64,000 nucleotides of DNA from SZUA-36 sp963801195. Lineage in GTDB: Bacteria; Pseudomonadota; Gammaproteobacteria; Xanthomonadales; SZUA-36. The stretch is taken from positions 620,001-684,000 of the forward strand of contig CAWDDX010000003.1 in assembly GCA_963801195.1 (NCBI GenBank). Direction: 5' to 3'. The translations under genes and the position numbers were made by a program. Below the pieces are notes generated by a model. The model searched no databases, was not told where the DNA came from, and saw only the letters and a list, made by a program, of their open reading frames with translations. Each line of letters begins with the position of its first letter. Position 1 is the first letter of the stretch. This document shows positions 8,020 through 17,967 of this stretch, in pieces.

Positions 8020-9258
8020 ATGAAACTGAGAATCGCAAACCGCATCCCGTTGTTACTTTGCCTGTTGAGCATCGTTGCATTTGACGCCCAAGCCCTCACC
8101 GCTGACGGGCAACCGTACGCCCTGGTCAATGTACATATTTTTAATGGCGTAGATAACAAAATCATCGCGGGCAAGACGGTCCTGGTGAGTAACGGCGTCA
8201 TTGAAGGCATCGTCGACGCTATGGCCGATGTACCCACCGGCTACAGCATTGTCAACTGTGAAAACAACTACCTGATGCCTGGCCTGTTCGACGTCCATAC
8301 CCATCTTGAATCACTGGACCAGGCACGCCGCGCGCTGGAATCCGGTGTCACCACCGTGCGCACCGCCGGTGTACCCGCCTACCAGGATGTCGCGCTGGCA
8401 GCCCTGTCAAAAGCCGGCAAGATTCCGGGCCCGGATGTGGTCGCGGCCGGCGTTTATGTCACGCCCAGGCTCGAAGAGACGCTGTTGGCCGACCCCCGCC
8501 TCGCCGAGCTCGCGGATGGTGTCGAAAGCGATAAGGCCCTGCGTCTGCTCGTCAAAATCAACCTGGACCGCGGGGTAGCCGTAATCAAGACCCGTGGCAC
8601 CGAACGTGCCGGCAGGGCCGATACCGATCCGAGGGAACAGGTCTATACGCAACACCAACTCGAAGTGGTCGTAGATGAGGCCGCTAAGGGCGGGGTCCCC
8701 GTCATGGTCCACGCGCACGGCGATGAAGGCGCGCGTGCCGCGGTCCTGGCCGGCGCGCGCAGCATCGAACATGGCAGCTATTTGACAGCCGGGACCCTGA
8801 AGCTGATGAAGGAACGCGGTACCTGGCTGGTACCGACCTATATCACCATGGTCGAGATGCTCGAGGAACAGTACGAGGGTGTTTTGCGTCTGCGCGGCAC
8901 CTACATGGTGCCAAAGCTGGAAGAGGTCATTCGACAGGCCCATGCGATGGGTGTACCGATAGCCACCGGCGCCGACAGCTATTACGACGTGCAGACGGTT
9001 AACCGGATTTCCCTTGAAGCCTGGCACCTCGCGCGGCTGGGTCTGAGTCCGTTTGAAGCCCTGCAGGCAGCCACCGTCAATTCTGCGGAATTGTTGATGC
9101 TGGGTGAAACTACCGGACGTATCGAGACCGGCTATGAAGCCGATATGATCCTGGTTCCATCCAATCCCCTCGAGGACATCTCGGCACTCCAGGACGTGCT
9201 GTTGGTGATGAGCAACGGACAGATTGCACTAAAACGGATTCCATTCGCCAGACATTAA
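8020..9258 (+). CDS. Exported amidohydrolase of the imidazolonepropionase-like group
   Basis: The 412-residue protein has a signal peptide (IPLLLCLLSIVAFDAQA) and a TIM-barrel metal-dependent amidohydrolase domain. Metal ligand motifs are FDVHTH near residue 88, VMVHAHGD, SIEHGS and ATGADS. The C-terminal beta-sandwich with GYEADMILVPSNPL is typical. Related proteins cleave cyclic amides, Xaa-Pro dipeptides or organophosphates; the substrate here is unknown. I start at ATG 8020, where an AAAGG site precedes it and the signal peptide begins; the reading frame is open further upstream. It is probably periplasmic and monocistronic. Confidence 0.85.
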   Translation: MKLRIANRIPLLLCLLSIVAFDAQALTADGQPYALVNVHIFNGVDNKIIAGKTVLVSNGVIEGIVDAMADVPTGYSIVNCENNYLMPGLFDVHTHLESLDQARRALESGVTTVRTAGVPAYQDVALAALSKAGKIPGPDVVAAGVYVTPRLEETLLADPRLAELADGVESDKALRLLVKINLDRGVAVIKTRGTERAGRADTDPREQVYTQHQLEVVVDEAAKGGVPVMVHAHGDEGARAAVLAGARSIEHGSYLTAGTLKLMKERGTWLVPTYITMVEMLEEQYEGVLRLRGTYMVPKLEEVIRQAHAMGVPIATGADSYYDVQTVNRISLEAWHLARLGLSPFEALQAATVNSAELLMLGETTGRIETGYEADMILVPSNPLEDISALQDVLLVMSNGQIALKRIPFARH

Positions 9259-9541
9259 GTGTTCAAGGGGATGGAGCGGATTGCATTTTTTCGGAGCGTG
9301 TGGCTGGACCAGCCGGGTCCGACTGGTGCGATGTCCGGGCTAATCCGGAATGACGGCGTTTCTAAATCGCAATAGCTTGATCTGACGTTCCTGTTGTTCC
9401 AGCGCAAAGGAGGAGACAATCTCCAGTCTTATCGGGTACGCCGTTAAGAGACAGTTATGGTGACCCAGCTCTTTGTAGCTTGGTGGGGTTCTTAAGTTGA
9501 TTTATGCTTACAGTTCGTGCATTGAAGTTTGGGGCTGAAAC
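9259..9541. other. Intergenic region upstream of the MscS-type channel gene
   Basis: I see no gene, clear terminator or repeat family member in these 283 bases. Confidence 0.5.
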
Positions 9542-12001
9542 ATGGTGATCGGCAAAACGAGTACTCTCTTTCTGTCCCGAATTGCGTTTTTAAAAGTACG
9601 GGCCTTGCTACTGTTGTTGGCATTGCTGATTCAAGCGCAGGCAGCACAAGCACAGAGACCTGATGCGTTGCCCCAGGCGCAGGCCACACTCGAACGGCTG
9701 GAACAACAGATCGCGACTGCCCAAACGGCGACCGCGAAGGAACTTAAAACATTCAAGAAAGAGATCACCACGGTTCGTTCCAGCGCACTGGACTGCGTGC
9801 AACAGGGCGAACCAAAGGTCCAATCGCTGGACAGTCAACTCGCCATCCTCCAGCCCGAAAGCCCCACAAACAAGCAGCCGACGACGACACAGGCGGGCCA
9901 AGCCGCCGCGCCAGCACCAGTTTCTCCCGCCATCTCCCGGCAGTTGCGGGACCTGCAGAGCAGGAAAGCAAGCCTGGAAGGTCGTATCGCCACCTGCAAA
10001 TTGATGCTGCTGCGCAGTGATGATCTGGACTCAAATGTCGACGATTACTTGCGCAGCCTGCAGACCCGGCAACTGCTCAAACGTGGCCCGACCCTGGTCG
10101 GTGTGTTGCAGGCAAACTTAAGGGAGCGGAAACACTGGTTGGACTTTAGCAAGCAACTGGCTGAGATATCCACAGTTTGGGATGCGATCAGCCCGGTTCA
10201 TCTGGCCGTTGCCGCAGCCGTCGGTTTTTTGGGCCTGATCCTGGGCTTCATCATGAGTCGCACCATGCCGAGACGACTTCAAGCCCGGATGGCACAAATG
10301 AAGGACGAGGAAGTGGGAGTCTCAGCCGGCTTTATACAGGCAATCATCGCCTGTGGCGTCAGCTATGCGCCCATCTTGCTTGCCCTTGGGGGCATCATCA
10401 CCTATGTGACACTCATCCCGCGCGAGGCCGGCGATCTGCCGTTTATCGTCACCATTATGTACAGCCTGCTGGCATTCTTTGCCATCACGGCCGGCATCAG
10501 GATACTGTTTAACCCCTGCCCACCCGCAACCCATTATCTACCGCTGCCGGAATCCATCGCGATTCCGCTCAGCCGGCGCACCCGCTTACTCGCCCTGGTT
10601 TTGCTGTTCAGGTGGCTTATGCAGGAATTCCACGCGGACGGCTTGCTCAATGACACAACGTACATGCTGATCCGCCATATTATTGGTATAGCCTGGGTCC
10701 TGAACGTCACCTGGATACTCTGGCTGTTGCGCAGGCTCGAGGGCTGGCGTGGCAAATGGCCGCTGTTGTTGCCGCTCAGCATGGCCCTGTCAGGCGGACT
10801 GCTTGCAGCCTGGATCGGCTATTTCAACCTCGGCTCGCTGGTGATAAGTGGCGTTACTTACACCTTGTTGTTGTTCGGTCTCGCACTGGTGTTGAGTCAG
10901 TTGTTCTCAGACCTGTTCGACGGTCTCGATAAGGGACGCTATGGTTGGCAAAAAGCACTGCGTCGGACCATCGGACTCAAAGATGAGGAGTACGTACCGG
11001 GCCTTGGCTGGCTGCGGCTAGTCATCAACCTTGCATTGTGGATCAGCGCCTCCCTACTGCTGCTGCACGCCTGGGACGCCAATGAGGAGATCACAGCTAA
11101 TATCCTGCGTGATTTCACGGAGGGCTTCCAGGTCGCCAGCCTGACCATCGTCCCCACTCATCTGCTTGGGGCCATCCTCGTCCTCGCCATATTGCTGACC
11201 CTGACCGGCTGGCTCAAGGCCAGGCTGAATACAAAATGGCTGGTGGAGACGCGCATGGAACCCAGCGCACGGGAAGCGCTGGTCACGACCTTCGGCTATG
11301 TCGCAGTTGCACTTTCGGTCCTCCTGGCGCTATCGTTCGCCGGGATTGGTTTTTCCAATCTTGCCATCATCGCCGGCGCGCTGTCACTCGGCGTCGGTTT
11401 TGGCCTGCAGAACATCGTCAACAACTTCGTATCCGGCATCATCATGTTGGTTGAGCGACCGGTGAGAATCGACGACTGGGTCGTCGTCGGAAACACCGAA
11501 GGCTACGTCCAGCGCATCAGTATCCGCACGACGACCATACGCACTTTTGACCGGGCCGATGTCATCGTGCCCAACTCGGACCTGATATCCGGCCAGGTGA
11601 CCAACTGGACATTGGGAAATTCCTGGGGACGGCTCATTCTGCCGATCGGCGTCGCCTACGGCAGTGACGTCGAGACCGTCATTAAGACCCTGGTTGATAT
11701 AGCGAACAACCACGCAGAGGTCATCAAAGGCAACCCTCAATTACCGGATCCTTATGTCCTGTTTTTGGCCTTCGGTGATAGCTCTCTCAACTTCGAACTG
11801 CGCGTCATCCTTCGCGATGTCAACCGGCGCCTGTACGTGACCAGCGACCTGAATCGCGACATCAATACTGCGTTCAACAAACTGGGTATCGAAATTCCCT
11901 TCCCGCAGCGGGATGTTAATTTTCGCGTGCCCTTGCAAATCGAACGTGATTTGAAGACGCCGCCCGAAACACCCGATGGCGTGGAGTCACACCAGCCATG
12001 A
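9542..12001 (+). CDS. Large mechanosensitive channel of the MscS superfamily
   Basis: This 819-residue inner-membrane protein has a signal peptide, then a periplasmic coiled-coil region of about 170 residues (Q/A/E-rich, with several Cys), then about ten membrane spans, and the MscS core near residues 600-780. The pore helix GALSLGVGFGLQNIVNNF and the following beta domain (VRIDDWVVVGNTEG, IVPNSDLISGQVTNW) are well conserved. The family gates on membrane tension and releases solutes on hypo-osmotic shock. The size and periplasmic extension are like MscK/YbiO/YnaI-type relatives rather than the 286-residue MscS. The gene is single. Confidence 0.93.
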   Translation: MVIGKTSTLFLSRIAFLKVRALLLLLALLIQAQAAQAQRPDALPQAQATLERLEQQIATAQTATAKELKTFKKEITTVRSSALDCVQQGEPKVQSLDSQLAILQPESPTNKQPTTTQAGQAAAPAPVSPAISRQLRDLQSRKASLEGRIATCKLMLLRSDDLDSNVDDYLRSLQTRQLLKRGPTLVGVLQANLRERKHWLDFSKQLAEISTVWDAISPVHLAVAAAVGFLGLILGFIMSRTMPRRLQARMAQMKDEEVGVSAGFIQAIIACGVSYAPILLALGGIITYVTLIPREAGDLPFIVTIMYSLLAFFAITAGIRILFNPCPPATHYLPLPESIAIPLSRRTRLLALVLLFRWLMQEFHADGLLNDTTYMLIRHIIGIAWVLNVTWILWLLRRLEGWRGKWPLLLPLSMALSGGLLAAWIGYFNLGSLVISGVTYTLLLFGLALVLSQLFSDLFDGLDKGRYGWQKALRRTIGLKDEEYVPGLGWLRLVINLALWISASLLLLHAWDANEEITANILRDFTEGFQVASLTIVPTHLLGAILVLAILLTLTGWLKARLNTKWLVETRMEPSAREALVTTFGYVAVALSVLLALSFAGIGFSNLAIIAGALSLGVGFGLQNIVNNFVSGIIMLVERPVRIDDWVVVGNTEGYVQRISIRTTTIRTFDRADVIVPNSDLISGQVTNWTLGNSWGRLILPIGVAYGSDVETVIKTLVDIANNHAEVIKGNPQLPDPYVLFLAFGDSSLNFELRVILRDVNRRLYVTSDLNRDINTAFNKLGIEIPFPQRDVNFRVPLQIERDLKTPPETPDGVESHQP

Positions 12002-12067
12002 CCTGTTGCGGGATCAGCAAGCTTAGGGGGTGTTTGCAATCAGCCAGATGGGCGCATAGCTGACGCC

Positions 12068-12086
12068 ACAGGCGGTGACCGCCTGT
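12068..12086 (+). terminator. Possible terminator after the MscS-type gene
   Basis: An 8-bp stem, ACAGGCGG with CCGCCTGT, and a 3-base loop lie 67 bases after the stop and are followed only by TTT. It is weak as an intrinsic terminator. Confidence 0.35.
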
Positions 12087-12464
12087 TTAGCCCGGGATCA
12101 AGCCCAAAAGACCGGCAGCCGTGGCAATGGCATCGTCTTTTTGCCGCAGCCGGCCAACCGCGCCAGAACGATGAAGCTAAAAAGTGCACCGATGGAAGAT
12201 GTGTGTCCTGATCTGCTCATTCGAGTTTTCGCCAGGTTTGCCCGTCTTGCCAATTTGTTCAGGTCATTGTTGACCAAATTGTATAAAAACGTTTCAAAAG
12301 CATAAAAGTCAAAACGTTCAAACGAACGGTTGCTGCTATGCCTGTAACGTATTCCAATTTATCAATTCACTCTGGTCCGATGTGACCGAATTACCGTTTT
12401 TGAACACAAAATATATGCGTTCCTTACAATCCGAAATCCAGCTAAACAAAGACGGTCGAGACCA
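12087..12464. other. Intergenic region without a supported gene
   Basis: A 76-codon reading frame at 12075-12305 has no ribosome binding site and no family resemblance. A small inverted repeat (CGTTC-AAAC-GAACG) is near 12315. The following stretch lies between the 3' end of the channel gene and the 3' end of the cupin gene. Confidence 0.5.
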
Positions 12465-12884
12465 TTACTCTTTACTGACGTCGACAATCTTGGGCTCAAC
12501 GATCAAGTAGCTGGTAGTGGTATCGCCGACATTGAGCGCTTCGTGAATCGTAATCTCGTCGGTCGACCAATTTTTTCCAGTAATGGTTTGCAGCACTTCG
12601 GCGTCACCGGTTTCATCGGTGATACTCAGGGTGCCGCCCTCCAGGACATAACCAAAATGTGGATAGTGGAAATGTTTTTCATGACCGGTGCCCGGCGGAA
12701 AAACACAACGGCCCACCCGCACGGATTCATTTTCGTACAATAATTCGCACATCTTTTCGCCTTTCCAACCCGCGTCGAAGGCTTCGGGGAGATCGGGTAA
12801 GTCTTGCGCGAACGAGCTTTGAAAAAACCCGCAAATGCCAAGAAGTATCATTGCCTTTACAGAAAAGCGGATCGGCGATTGCAT
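12465..12884 (-). CDS. Secreted small cupin protein
   Basis: This 139-residue protein has a signal peptide (VKAMILLGICGFFQSSFA) and a single cupin barrel. The cupin metal motif 1 is visible as HEKHFHYPHFGYVLEGG; motif 2 is degenerate around the segment DEITIHEALNVGD. Cupins bind metals or small ligands, and exported single-domain ones are mostly uncharacterised. A GGAG site lies upstream of the ATG. The gene is monocistronic and divergent from the hemJ-like gene. Confidence 0.8.
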   Translation of the reverse strand: MQSPIRFSVKAMILLGICGFFQSSFAQDLPDLPEAFDAGWKGEKMCELLYENESVRVGRCVFPPGTGHEKHFHYPHFGYVLEGGTLSITDETGDAEVLQTITGKNWSTDEITIHEALNVGDTTTSYLIVEPKIVDVSKE

Positions 12885-13021
12885 GGTGTGTCTCCAGGTT
12901 TTTGGGTTTGAGTATTCACGAGTGAACCAAAAAAACAGGCTGGAGTAAATCAGTTAACCGGCAAAGCGGAGGCAGATATGATTTACACTCCAGTCAGGTA
13001 ATCACAAAAAGCGAGAACCCG

Positions 13022-13435
13022 ATGCTTTGGTTAAAAATGTTTCACATCCTGTTTGTCATGTCATGGATGGCAGGTATTTTTTATCTGCCGAGGATCTTCG
13101 TTCATTTTGTCGAAGGACAAGCTGCCGGCGAGCAGGTCGATCGCCTTGCTGTCATGGCGCGAAAGCTCTATGGATTCATGACCGTTATGATGGTTTTGAC
13201 GCTGGTTACCGGACTGGCGTTATGGCTGATGTACGGTTTTACCGGTGGCTGGTTGCACGTAAAGCTTTTTTTCGTAGCACTGATGATCGCCTATCATTTT
13301 TGGGCACGCGCCAGGATGAAAGAAATGCAGGCGGGGTCCCTCAATCACAGCGGGGTTTACTATCGCTGGGCCAACGAGATTCCTTTGCTTTTGACCATCG
13401 TGATTCTGGTGATGGTGGTCGTAAAACCGTTTTAA
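13022..13435 (+). CDS. hemJ: HemJ-like protoporphyrinogen IX oxidase (CopD family)
   Basis: The 137-residue integral membrane protein has four helices and the HemJ hallmarks: an early His in KMFHILFVMSWMAGIFYLPR, the RKLYGFMT segment, and WLHVKLFFVALMIAYH. HemJ oxidises protoporphyrinogen IX to protoporphyrin IX in heme synthesis and uses conserved His and Lys residues, which are present here. Its length matches the family. No other heme genes are adjacent, which is common for hemJ. A copper-resistance-D-like protein of the same fold is the alternative, less likely because of the compact size and the PR motif. Confidence 0.85.
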   Translation: MLWLKMFHILFVMSWMAGIFYLPRIFVHFVEGQAAGEQVDRLAVMARKLYGFMTVMMVLTLVTGLALWLMYGFTGGWLHVKLFFVALMIAYHFWARARMKEMQAGSLNHSGVYYRWANEIPLLLTIVILVMVVVKPF

Positions 13436-13534
13436 CAAGGGGCCGCTTTTCCTGTCATTTTGTTGGTCAGATGGCCTGTTATTTATAGTGTTTGAGCGTG
13501 CCACAACCAAAAAAAGTCACTACAATAGAAATCC

Positions 13535-14269
13535 ATGGAATGCACAGACAAGTTAGCCGTCCTGATAGACGCGGATAATGCCCAGCCGAGCATTGTCGGT
13601 GGGCTCATGATCGAAATCGCCAATTACGGCACCGCCAGCGTGAAGCGGATTTACGGCGACTGGACATCGCCAAACCTGAAAGGGTGGAAAGAGGCGCTGC
13701 TCGACTACTCCATTCAACCCATCCAGCAATTCGCCTACACCACGGGTAAGAATGCGACCGACAGCGCCATGGTCATCGATGCCATGGACCTGTTGTACAC
13801 CGGCAAGTTTGACGGCTTCTGCCTGGTTTCCAGTGACAGCGATTTTACCCGTCTCGCATCACGGATCAGGGAGTCGGGGTTGCTGGTTTACGGGTTTGGC
13901 GAACAGAAAACTCCGTCTGCATTCACCTCCGCCTGTGACAAGTTCATCTATACCGAGGTGTTGCACGCAAAAACCGACGAAAGCAAGGCCATCGCCAGGA
14001 AAACCACTGCCGAACTTAAACAGGACTCAAAGCTGGTCAACCTGTTGCGTAACGCGGTCGAGGCCTCGTCAGATGATACCGGATGGGCCGCGCTGGGCGC
14101 CGTGGGCAACAATATCGCCAAGCAATCACCCGAATTCGACGCCCGGAATTACGGTTATGGAAAGCTCAGCGCACTGATTGTTGCCACGGACCTATTTGAA
14201 GTGCAGGAGAAGGAGCAGGGCGCCAACGATCACAAAATCTTCTACGTCCGCGAAAAGAAGAGAAAGTAG
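13535..14269 (+). CDS. NYN-domain protein with C-terminal OST-HTH/LOTUS domain
   Basis: The 244-residue protein has an N-terminal NYN (PIN-like) domain, with acidic residues expected for a metal-dependent nuclease: VLIDADNAQ near residue 10, ATDSAMVIDAMDLL around 73-86, and SSDSDFTRLA around 100. Residues about 160-240 form a small helical-wing domain resembling OST-HTH/LOTUS (LVNLLRNAVEAS, GWAALGAVGNNI, YGKLSALI), which binds RNA in other proteins. The LabA/limkain-type combination suggests RNA cleavage or RNA regulation in the cytosol. The gene is single and there is only a weak ribosome binding site. Confidence 0.88.
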   Translation: MECTDKLAVLIDADNAQPSIVGGLMIEIANYGTASVKRIYGDWTSPNLKGWKEALLDYSIQPIQQFAYTTGKNATDSAMVIDAMDLLYTGKFDGFCLVSSDSDFTRLASRIRESGLLVYGFGEQKTPSAFTSACDKFIYTEVLHAKTDESKAIARKTTAELKQDSKLVNLLRNAVEASSDDTGWAALGAVGNNIAKQSPEFDARNYGYGKLSALIVATDLFEVQEKEQGANDHKIFYVREKKRK

Positions 14270-14359
14270 TCTCGTCGATTGCTGCGCGCCGGTTCTGGGG
14301 CAAGCTTTTTACTGTGCTATATTTGAGCGGGTTTCAACAAACCGACGAGGCTGCCAAAC

Positions 14360-15334
14360 ATGCGCTATCCGGCGTTTATTCCGTTCGTATTTTTGATGTC
14401 GCTATTGGCCGATTCCAAACCAGTGCTCGCCCAGGACTACGAGACGGAATTCACCGTGGCGCAGGACGGAACGGGCGACTTCACGAGTATCCAGGCGGCC
14501 ATCGATGCCAGCAAGACCTTTCCTTACGAGCGCATCACCATCCATCTGAAAAACGGCATCTACAAGGAAAAGGTCGAGGTCTATCCATGGAACCCGAACA
14601 TATCGTTGATCGGCGAAAGCCGGGATGGCGCGATCATCACCTTCGATGATTATTTCGACAAGATGCAAAGGGGCCGCAACAGCACCTTTCACACCTATAC
14701 CCTGCGTGTGCGTGGCAATGACTTCCACGCCGAAAACCTCACCATCGTCAATTCGTCCGGCCCGGTAGGGCAAGCGGTGGCACTACATATCGAGGCCGAC
14801 CGTGTTGCCATTGTAAACACCACGTTGAAAGGTTACCAGGACGCCCTGTACGTAGCCGGCGAGGCTTACCGCTCGTATTTCAGGGACTGTTATATCGAGG
14901 GTTCGGTAGATTTCATATTTGGGGAAGGCACTGCGCTGTTTGAGAACTGTGAAATCAAATCACTGGACAACGGCTACGTTACCGCGGCCTCGACGCCGCA
15001 GGGAATTGAATTTGGTTTTGTCTTCAACCACTGCGTGCTTTCCGCCGACAAAGGCGTGGACAAAGTGTACCTGGGACGGCCGTGGCGGCAGTTTGCCAAA
15101 ACGGTTTTCATGAACAGCAAACTGGGCGCACACATCCTTCCCGCAGGGTGGCACAACTGGGACCGCGCGGCCAACGAGACAACCGTGTACTACGCCGAAT
15201 ACGCGAACTCCGGTATCGGGGCACACACCGGTGACCGGGTGCCCTGGTCGCACCCATTGAGCGGGGATGAAGCCCGGAAATACACCATTGAGAACATTTT
15301 CCGCGGCTGGAACCCCGCGCAATACAACCATTGA
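14360..15334 (+). CDS. Exported pectinesterase
   Basis: The 324-residue protein has a signal peptide and a right-handed beta-helix with pectin methylesterase motifs: AQDGTGDFTSIQAAIDA, the GYQDALY segment, the catalytic DCYIEGSVDFIFG (both Asp residues) and YLGRPWR (substrate Arg). It would remove methyl esters from pectin, releasing methanol, outside the cytoplasm. A GAGG site is 9 bases before the ATG. No polygalacturonase or pectate lyase gene is nearby, so the pathway context is missing here. A small DUF6265 gene follows after 41 bases. Confidence 0.93.
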   Translation: MRYPAFIPFVFLMSLLADSKPVLAQDYETEFTVAQDGTGDFTSIQAAIDASKTFPYERITIHLKNGIYKEKVEVYPWNPNISLIGESRDGAIITFDDYFDKMQRGRNSTFHTYTLRVRGNDFHAENLTIVNSSGPVGQAVALHIEADRVAIVNTTLKGYQDALYVAGEAYRSYFRDCYIEGSVDFIFGEGTALFENCEIKSLDNGYVTAASTPQGIEFGFVFNHCVLSADKGVDKVYLGRPWRQFAKTVFMNSKLGAHILPAGWHNWDRAANETTVYYAEYANSGIGAHTGDRVPWSHPLSGDEARKYTIENIFRGWNPAQYNH

Positions 15335-15375
15335 CGACCCTGGTTGCGACCATCGGTCAAAAGGAGTATTCCACC

Positions 15376-15900
15376 ATGAGCAAAATCCCTTCGATCATCA
15401 TTTTGGCGTCGCTATTCCTGTCGGTGCAGTGTTTCGGCGACGGGCAGTTTGAGAATACCCTGACGTTTGATGAAACCGCGGGGTCACCGAAAGCCGACCT
15501 GGGTGCAGTCGCCTGGATCGCCGGTCACTGGCGCGGCGAGGCCCTGGGTGGTGTCACTGAGGAAATCTGGACCCCTCCTTTGGGCGGTTCGATGATGGCT
15601 GCCTTCAAAGTTGTCGTGAAAGGCCAGGTCAAATTCTATGAACTGGAGACCATCGTTGAGCAGGACGACACGCTGGTATTGAAGCTCAAGCATTTTTCGT
15701 CCGAGCTTCATGGCTGGGAGTCGAGAAACGAAACCGTCGATTTCAGACTGGTGAAAGTGACCGCAGACAGAGTCTATTTCGACGCTATGACCTTTGAAAA
15801 GACAAGCGATGAGGAAATGACTGTTTACGTGATCATCGGCGATGAGGGAGCGGAACAGGAAACAGAATTCTACTACCGGAAGGTTGAAGACCCGGGGTAA
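15376..15900 (+). CDS. Secreted DUF6265-like protein
   Basis: This 174-residue protein has a signal peptide (IPSIIILASLFLSVQCFG) and a lipocalin-like beta domain resembling DUF6265, with WIAGHWRGEALGGVTEEIW, GGSMMAAFKV and the FYELETIVEQDDTLVLKLKH region. Function of the family is unknown. I start at ATG 15376 because AAGGAG lies 9 bases upstream; an open frame reaches 15 codons further back, touching the pectinesterase stop. It may be co-transcribed with the pectinesterase. Confidence 0.8.
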   Translation: MSKIPSIIILASLFLSVQCFGDGQFENTLTFDETAGSPKADLGAVAWIAGHWRGEALGGVTEEIWTPPLGGSMMAAFKVVVKGQVKFYELETIVEQDDTLVLKLKHFSSELHGWESRNETVDFRLVKVTADRVYFDAMTFEKTSDEEMTVYVIIGDEGAEQETEFYYRKVEDPG

Positions 15901-16053
15901 TTGGCAGGTATCCGCCAGAGAAATAAGGCAAGTTAGCCCCAACATTTCGCCAGCCGGACCGGGCCCGGGTACAAACTGTACTTTTTAAACGCGAGCCGAA
16001 AACTTCAGATTCAGAGATCGATTCAATGGCTTGGAAACAGAGCCGGGTCCCAA

Positions 16054-16515
16054 TTATTCTGAAACTGAATCTCCCAGCAGTTCAAGCGTCCTGGCGTCGC
16101 GTTTTCCCTCGTAAAAACGTTCAAGCACCAGCTCAAACGCGGAACCTGGATTCGCCGCAGTCGAGAACAAGGTCATGCAGGACCTGAGCTTCAGGTCATC
16201 AGGGTAAGGAAAAATTTCTGCGGCCGTCCGGTCTTTCCAGCCAAGCACGAGCGCTGTGCATTCCAGCAAACGTGCACCCAGCAGCGGGTGATTCAAAAAC
16301 TGCCGTGCCTCTTCCAGGCTTCTGATTGCATAGAACTTTGCAGTCGGGCTGAATCCGAGGCCATCGAGCTGCGGGAAAATAAACCACATCCAGTGTGTTT
16401 GTTTGCGGCCATTCTTCAACTCGGTAAGGACGTCACCGTAAACCTTTTCCTGGGCCGTGATGAAACGCTCCAGTTTTATCGGGCTGCCGTTGTTTAAGCC
16501 GACACCGCTACTCAT
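16054..16515 (-). CDS. DUF1810 family protein
   Basis: The 153-residue cytosolic protein matches the DUF1810 pattern: LERFITAQEKVYGDVLTEL, then KNGRKQTHWMWFIFPQLDGLG, then the segment starting GARLLECTALVLG, and a C-terminal FYEGKRDARTLELLG. Length is normal for the family, whose role is unknown. There is only a weak ribosome binding site and no partner gene. The sequence looks intact. Confidence 0.9.
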   Translation of the reverse strand: MSSGVGLNNGSPIKLERFITAQEKVYGDVLTELKNGRKQTHWMWFIFPQLDGLGFSPTAKFYAIRSLEEARQFLNHPLLGARLLECTALVLGWKDRTAAEIFPYPDDLKLRSCMTLFSTAANPGSAFELVLERFYEGKRDARTLELLGDSVSE

Positions 16516-16712
16516 GGGGAAAGTCCGCTTTTAAGCAACACGCTGAACCATTACTCAAGGTGTTGACGTTCACAAATGCCGTATCTCTCATCGCAGTTCC
16601 GTGTCGGGTCCCATGTTATCAAATGGTCCGTCGGGTTCGAAGTAACCGCTGTTTTTTCCCTATGTATTGGGTATTACAGTACACTGTTTCGGGACTCTGG
16701 AGAGAGAGATTT

Positions 16713-17816
16713 ATGAAGCTTCGTTACAAGATTACAGGCGTTCTGGTCATTTTCGTGCTGCTTGGCGCGTCCGTGCTGGCTGTCATGATGAGCCACAACT
16801 CCGATTGCCCGACTGCGGCTTTGCCACCCGTTAATGGAGAACAGATGAAAGCCATCGTTCACCGTTGCTACGGATCACCTGATGTGCTCGAACTGGCATC
16901 CATCGCTAAACCGATGCCTGCGGACAATGAGGTTCTCGTCAGGGTCAAAGCGGCCGCCGTCAACCCGTTGGATTGGCATTACATGCGGGGTTCTCCTTAT
17001 GTCATTCGCATGGGTTCCGGTTTGGGTTCGCCGGATCAGATTCAATTGGGCGTCGACTTTTCCGGTACCCTCGAGGCGGTAGGTAAAGATGTGAAGCGCT
17101 TTAAAGCCGGGGACGAGGTTTTTGGAGCCAGGACCGGCGCATACGCCGAGTACGTGACGATTAGCGATGACCGGGGGATTGTGTTGAAACCGTCCAACGT
17201 GAGTTTTGCGCAGGCAGCTTCCGTACCGGTAGCCGCTATCACCGCCCTGCAGGCGCTGCGTGACCGGGGCCGGCTAAAAGCCGGGCAGAAAGTATTGATC
17301 AATGGTGCATCGGGCGGCGTGGGTACATTTGCCGTGCAGATTGCCAAATCAATGGGCGCCGAGGTGACCGGGGTATGCAGTGCGCGCAATGCCGACATGG
17401 TCCGCTCGATAGGCGCGGATCACGTGATTGATTACACCAGCGAGGATTACACCGAAAGCGGGCAGCGTTACGATCTGATCGTCGATATGGTTGGCAATCA
17501 CACGCTCTCGGAGAACAGGAAGGTCATGACACCCGAAGGTAACTTCATCATCATCGGCGGTGGTAAAGGCAACTGGTTCGGACCATTTGTGAACCCCATC
17601 AAGGCGTTGCTGTATTCTCCCTTCGTCGGGCAGCAGTTCGGTATGATGATCTCGAAAATACGCCAGGAAGATCTGTCTGTCCTTGAGGATATGCTGTCGT
17701 CGGGAGATATCGTTCCGGTCATTGACCGCCGTTACCCTTTGGACGAAGTTCCCGAGGCGATCCGCCATTCGGAAGAGGGCCATGCCCGGGGTAAAATCGT
17801 CATCGAACTGGAATAG
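16713..17816 (+). CDS. Membrane-anchored quinone-reductase-like NAD(P)-dependent dehydrogenase
   Basis: The 367-residue protein begins with an N-terminal hydrophobic segment (ITGVLVIFVLLGASVLAVMM), unusual for this family, followed by an MDR-type dehydrogenase/reductase. The nucleotide-binding motif is GASGGVGTFAVQIAKSMG and the substrate domain starts MKAIVHRCYGSPDVLEL. Zinc-binding cysteines are absent, so it belongs to the zinc-free quinone oxidoreductase branch. I start at ATG 16713, preceded by GGAGAGAGAG; an open frame extends to 16560 without a good site. The substrate is unknown. The leading hydrophobic segment could be an anchor or a signal peptide. Confidence 0.85.
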   Translation: MKLRYKITGVLVIFVLLGASVLAVMMSHNSDCPTAALPPVNGEQMKAIVHRCYGSPDVLELASIAKPMPADNEVLVRVKAAAVNPLDWHYMRGSPYVIRMGSGLGSPDQIQLGVDFSGTLEAVGKDVKRFKAGDEVFGARTGAYAEYVTISDDRGIVLKPSNVSFAQAASVPVAAITALQALRDRGRLKAGQKVLINGASGGVGTFAVQIAKSMGAEVTGVCSARNADMVRSIGADHVIDYTSEDYTESGQRYDLIVDMVGNHTLSENRKVMTPEGNFIIIGGGKGNWFGPFVNPIKALLYSPFVGQQFGMMISKIRQEDLSVLEDMLSSGDIVPVIDRRYPLDEVPEAIRHSEEGHARGKIVIELE

Positions 17817-17967
17817 TTCTCACCCGGTTTTTGTACTGGCTGAACAATGTGCGCTATCGTGCACGGAGTATGGATTAGCCGTGTTTTGGAGTTAAACTAC
17901 GCTTAAAGCAACTGCGAGTCTTTTAAAGACATATACTCTGAACCGGATACATCAAAAGGAAAGAGCA

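Noticed and set aside
12075..12305. 76-codon frame downstream of the MscS-type gene
   Set aside because: No ribosome binding site, no resemblance to known proteins, and it begins inside a hairpin region.
16560..16712. Extended N-terminus for the quinone-reductase-like gene
   Set aside because: No ribosome binding site; ATG 16713 has a strong one and starts a hydrophobic segment.
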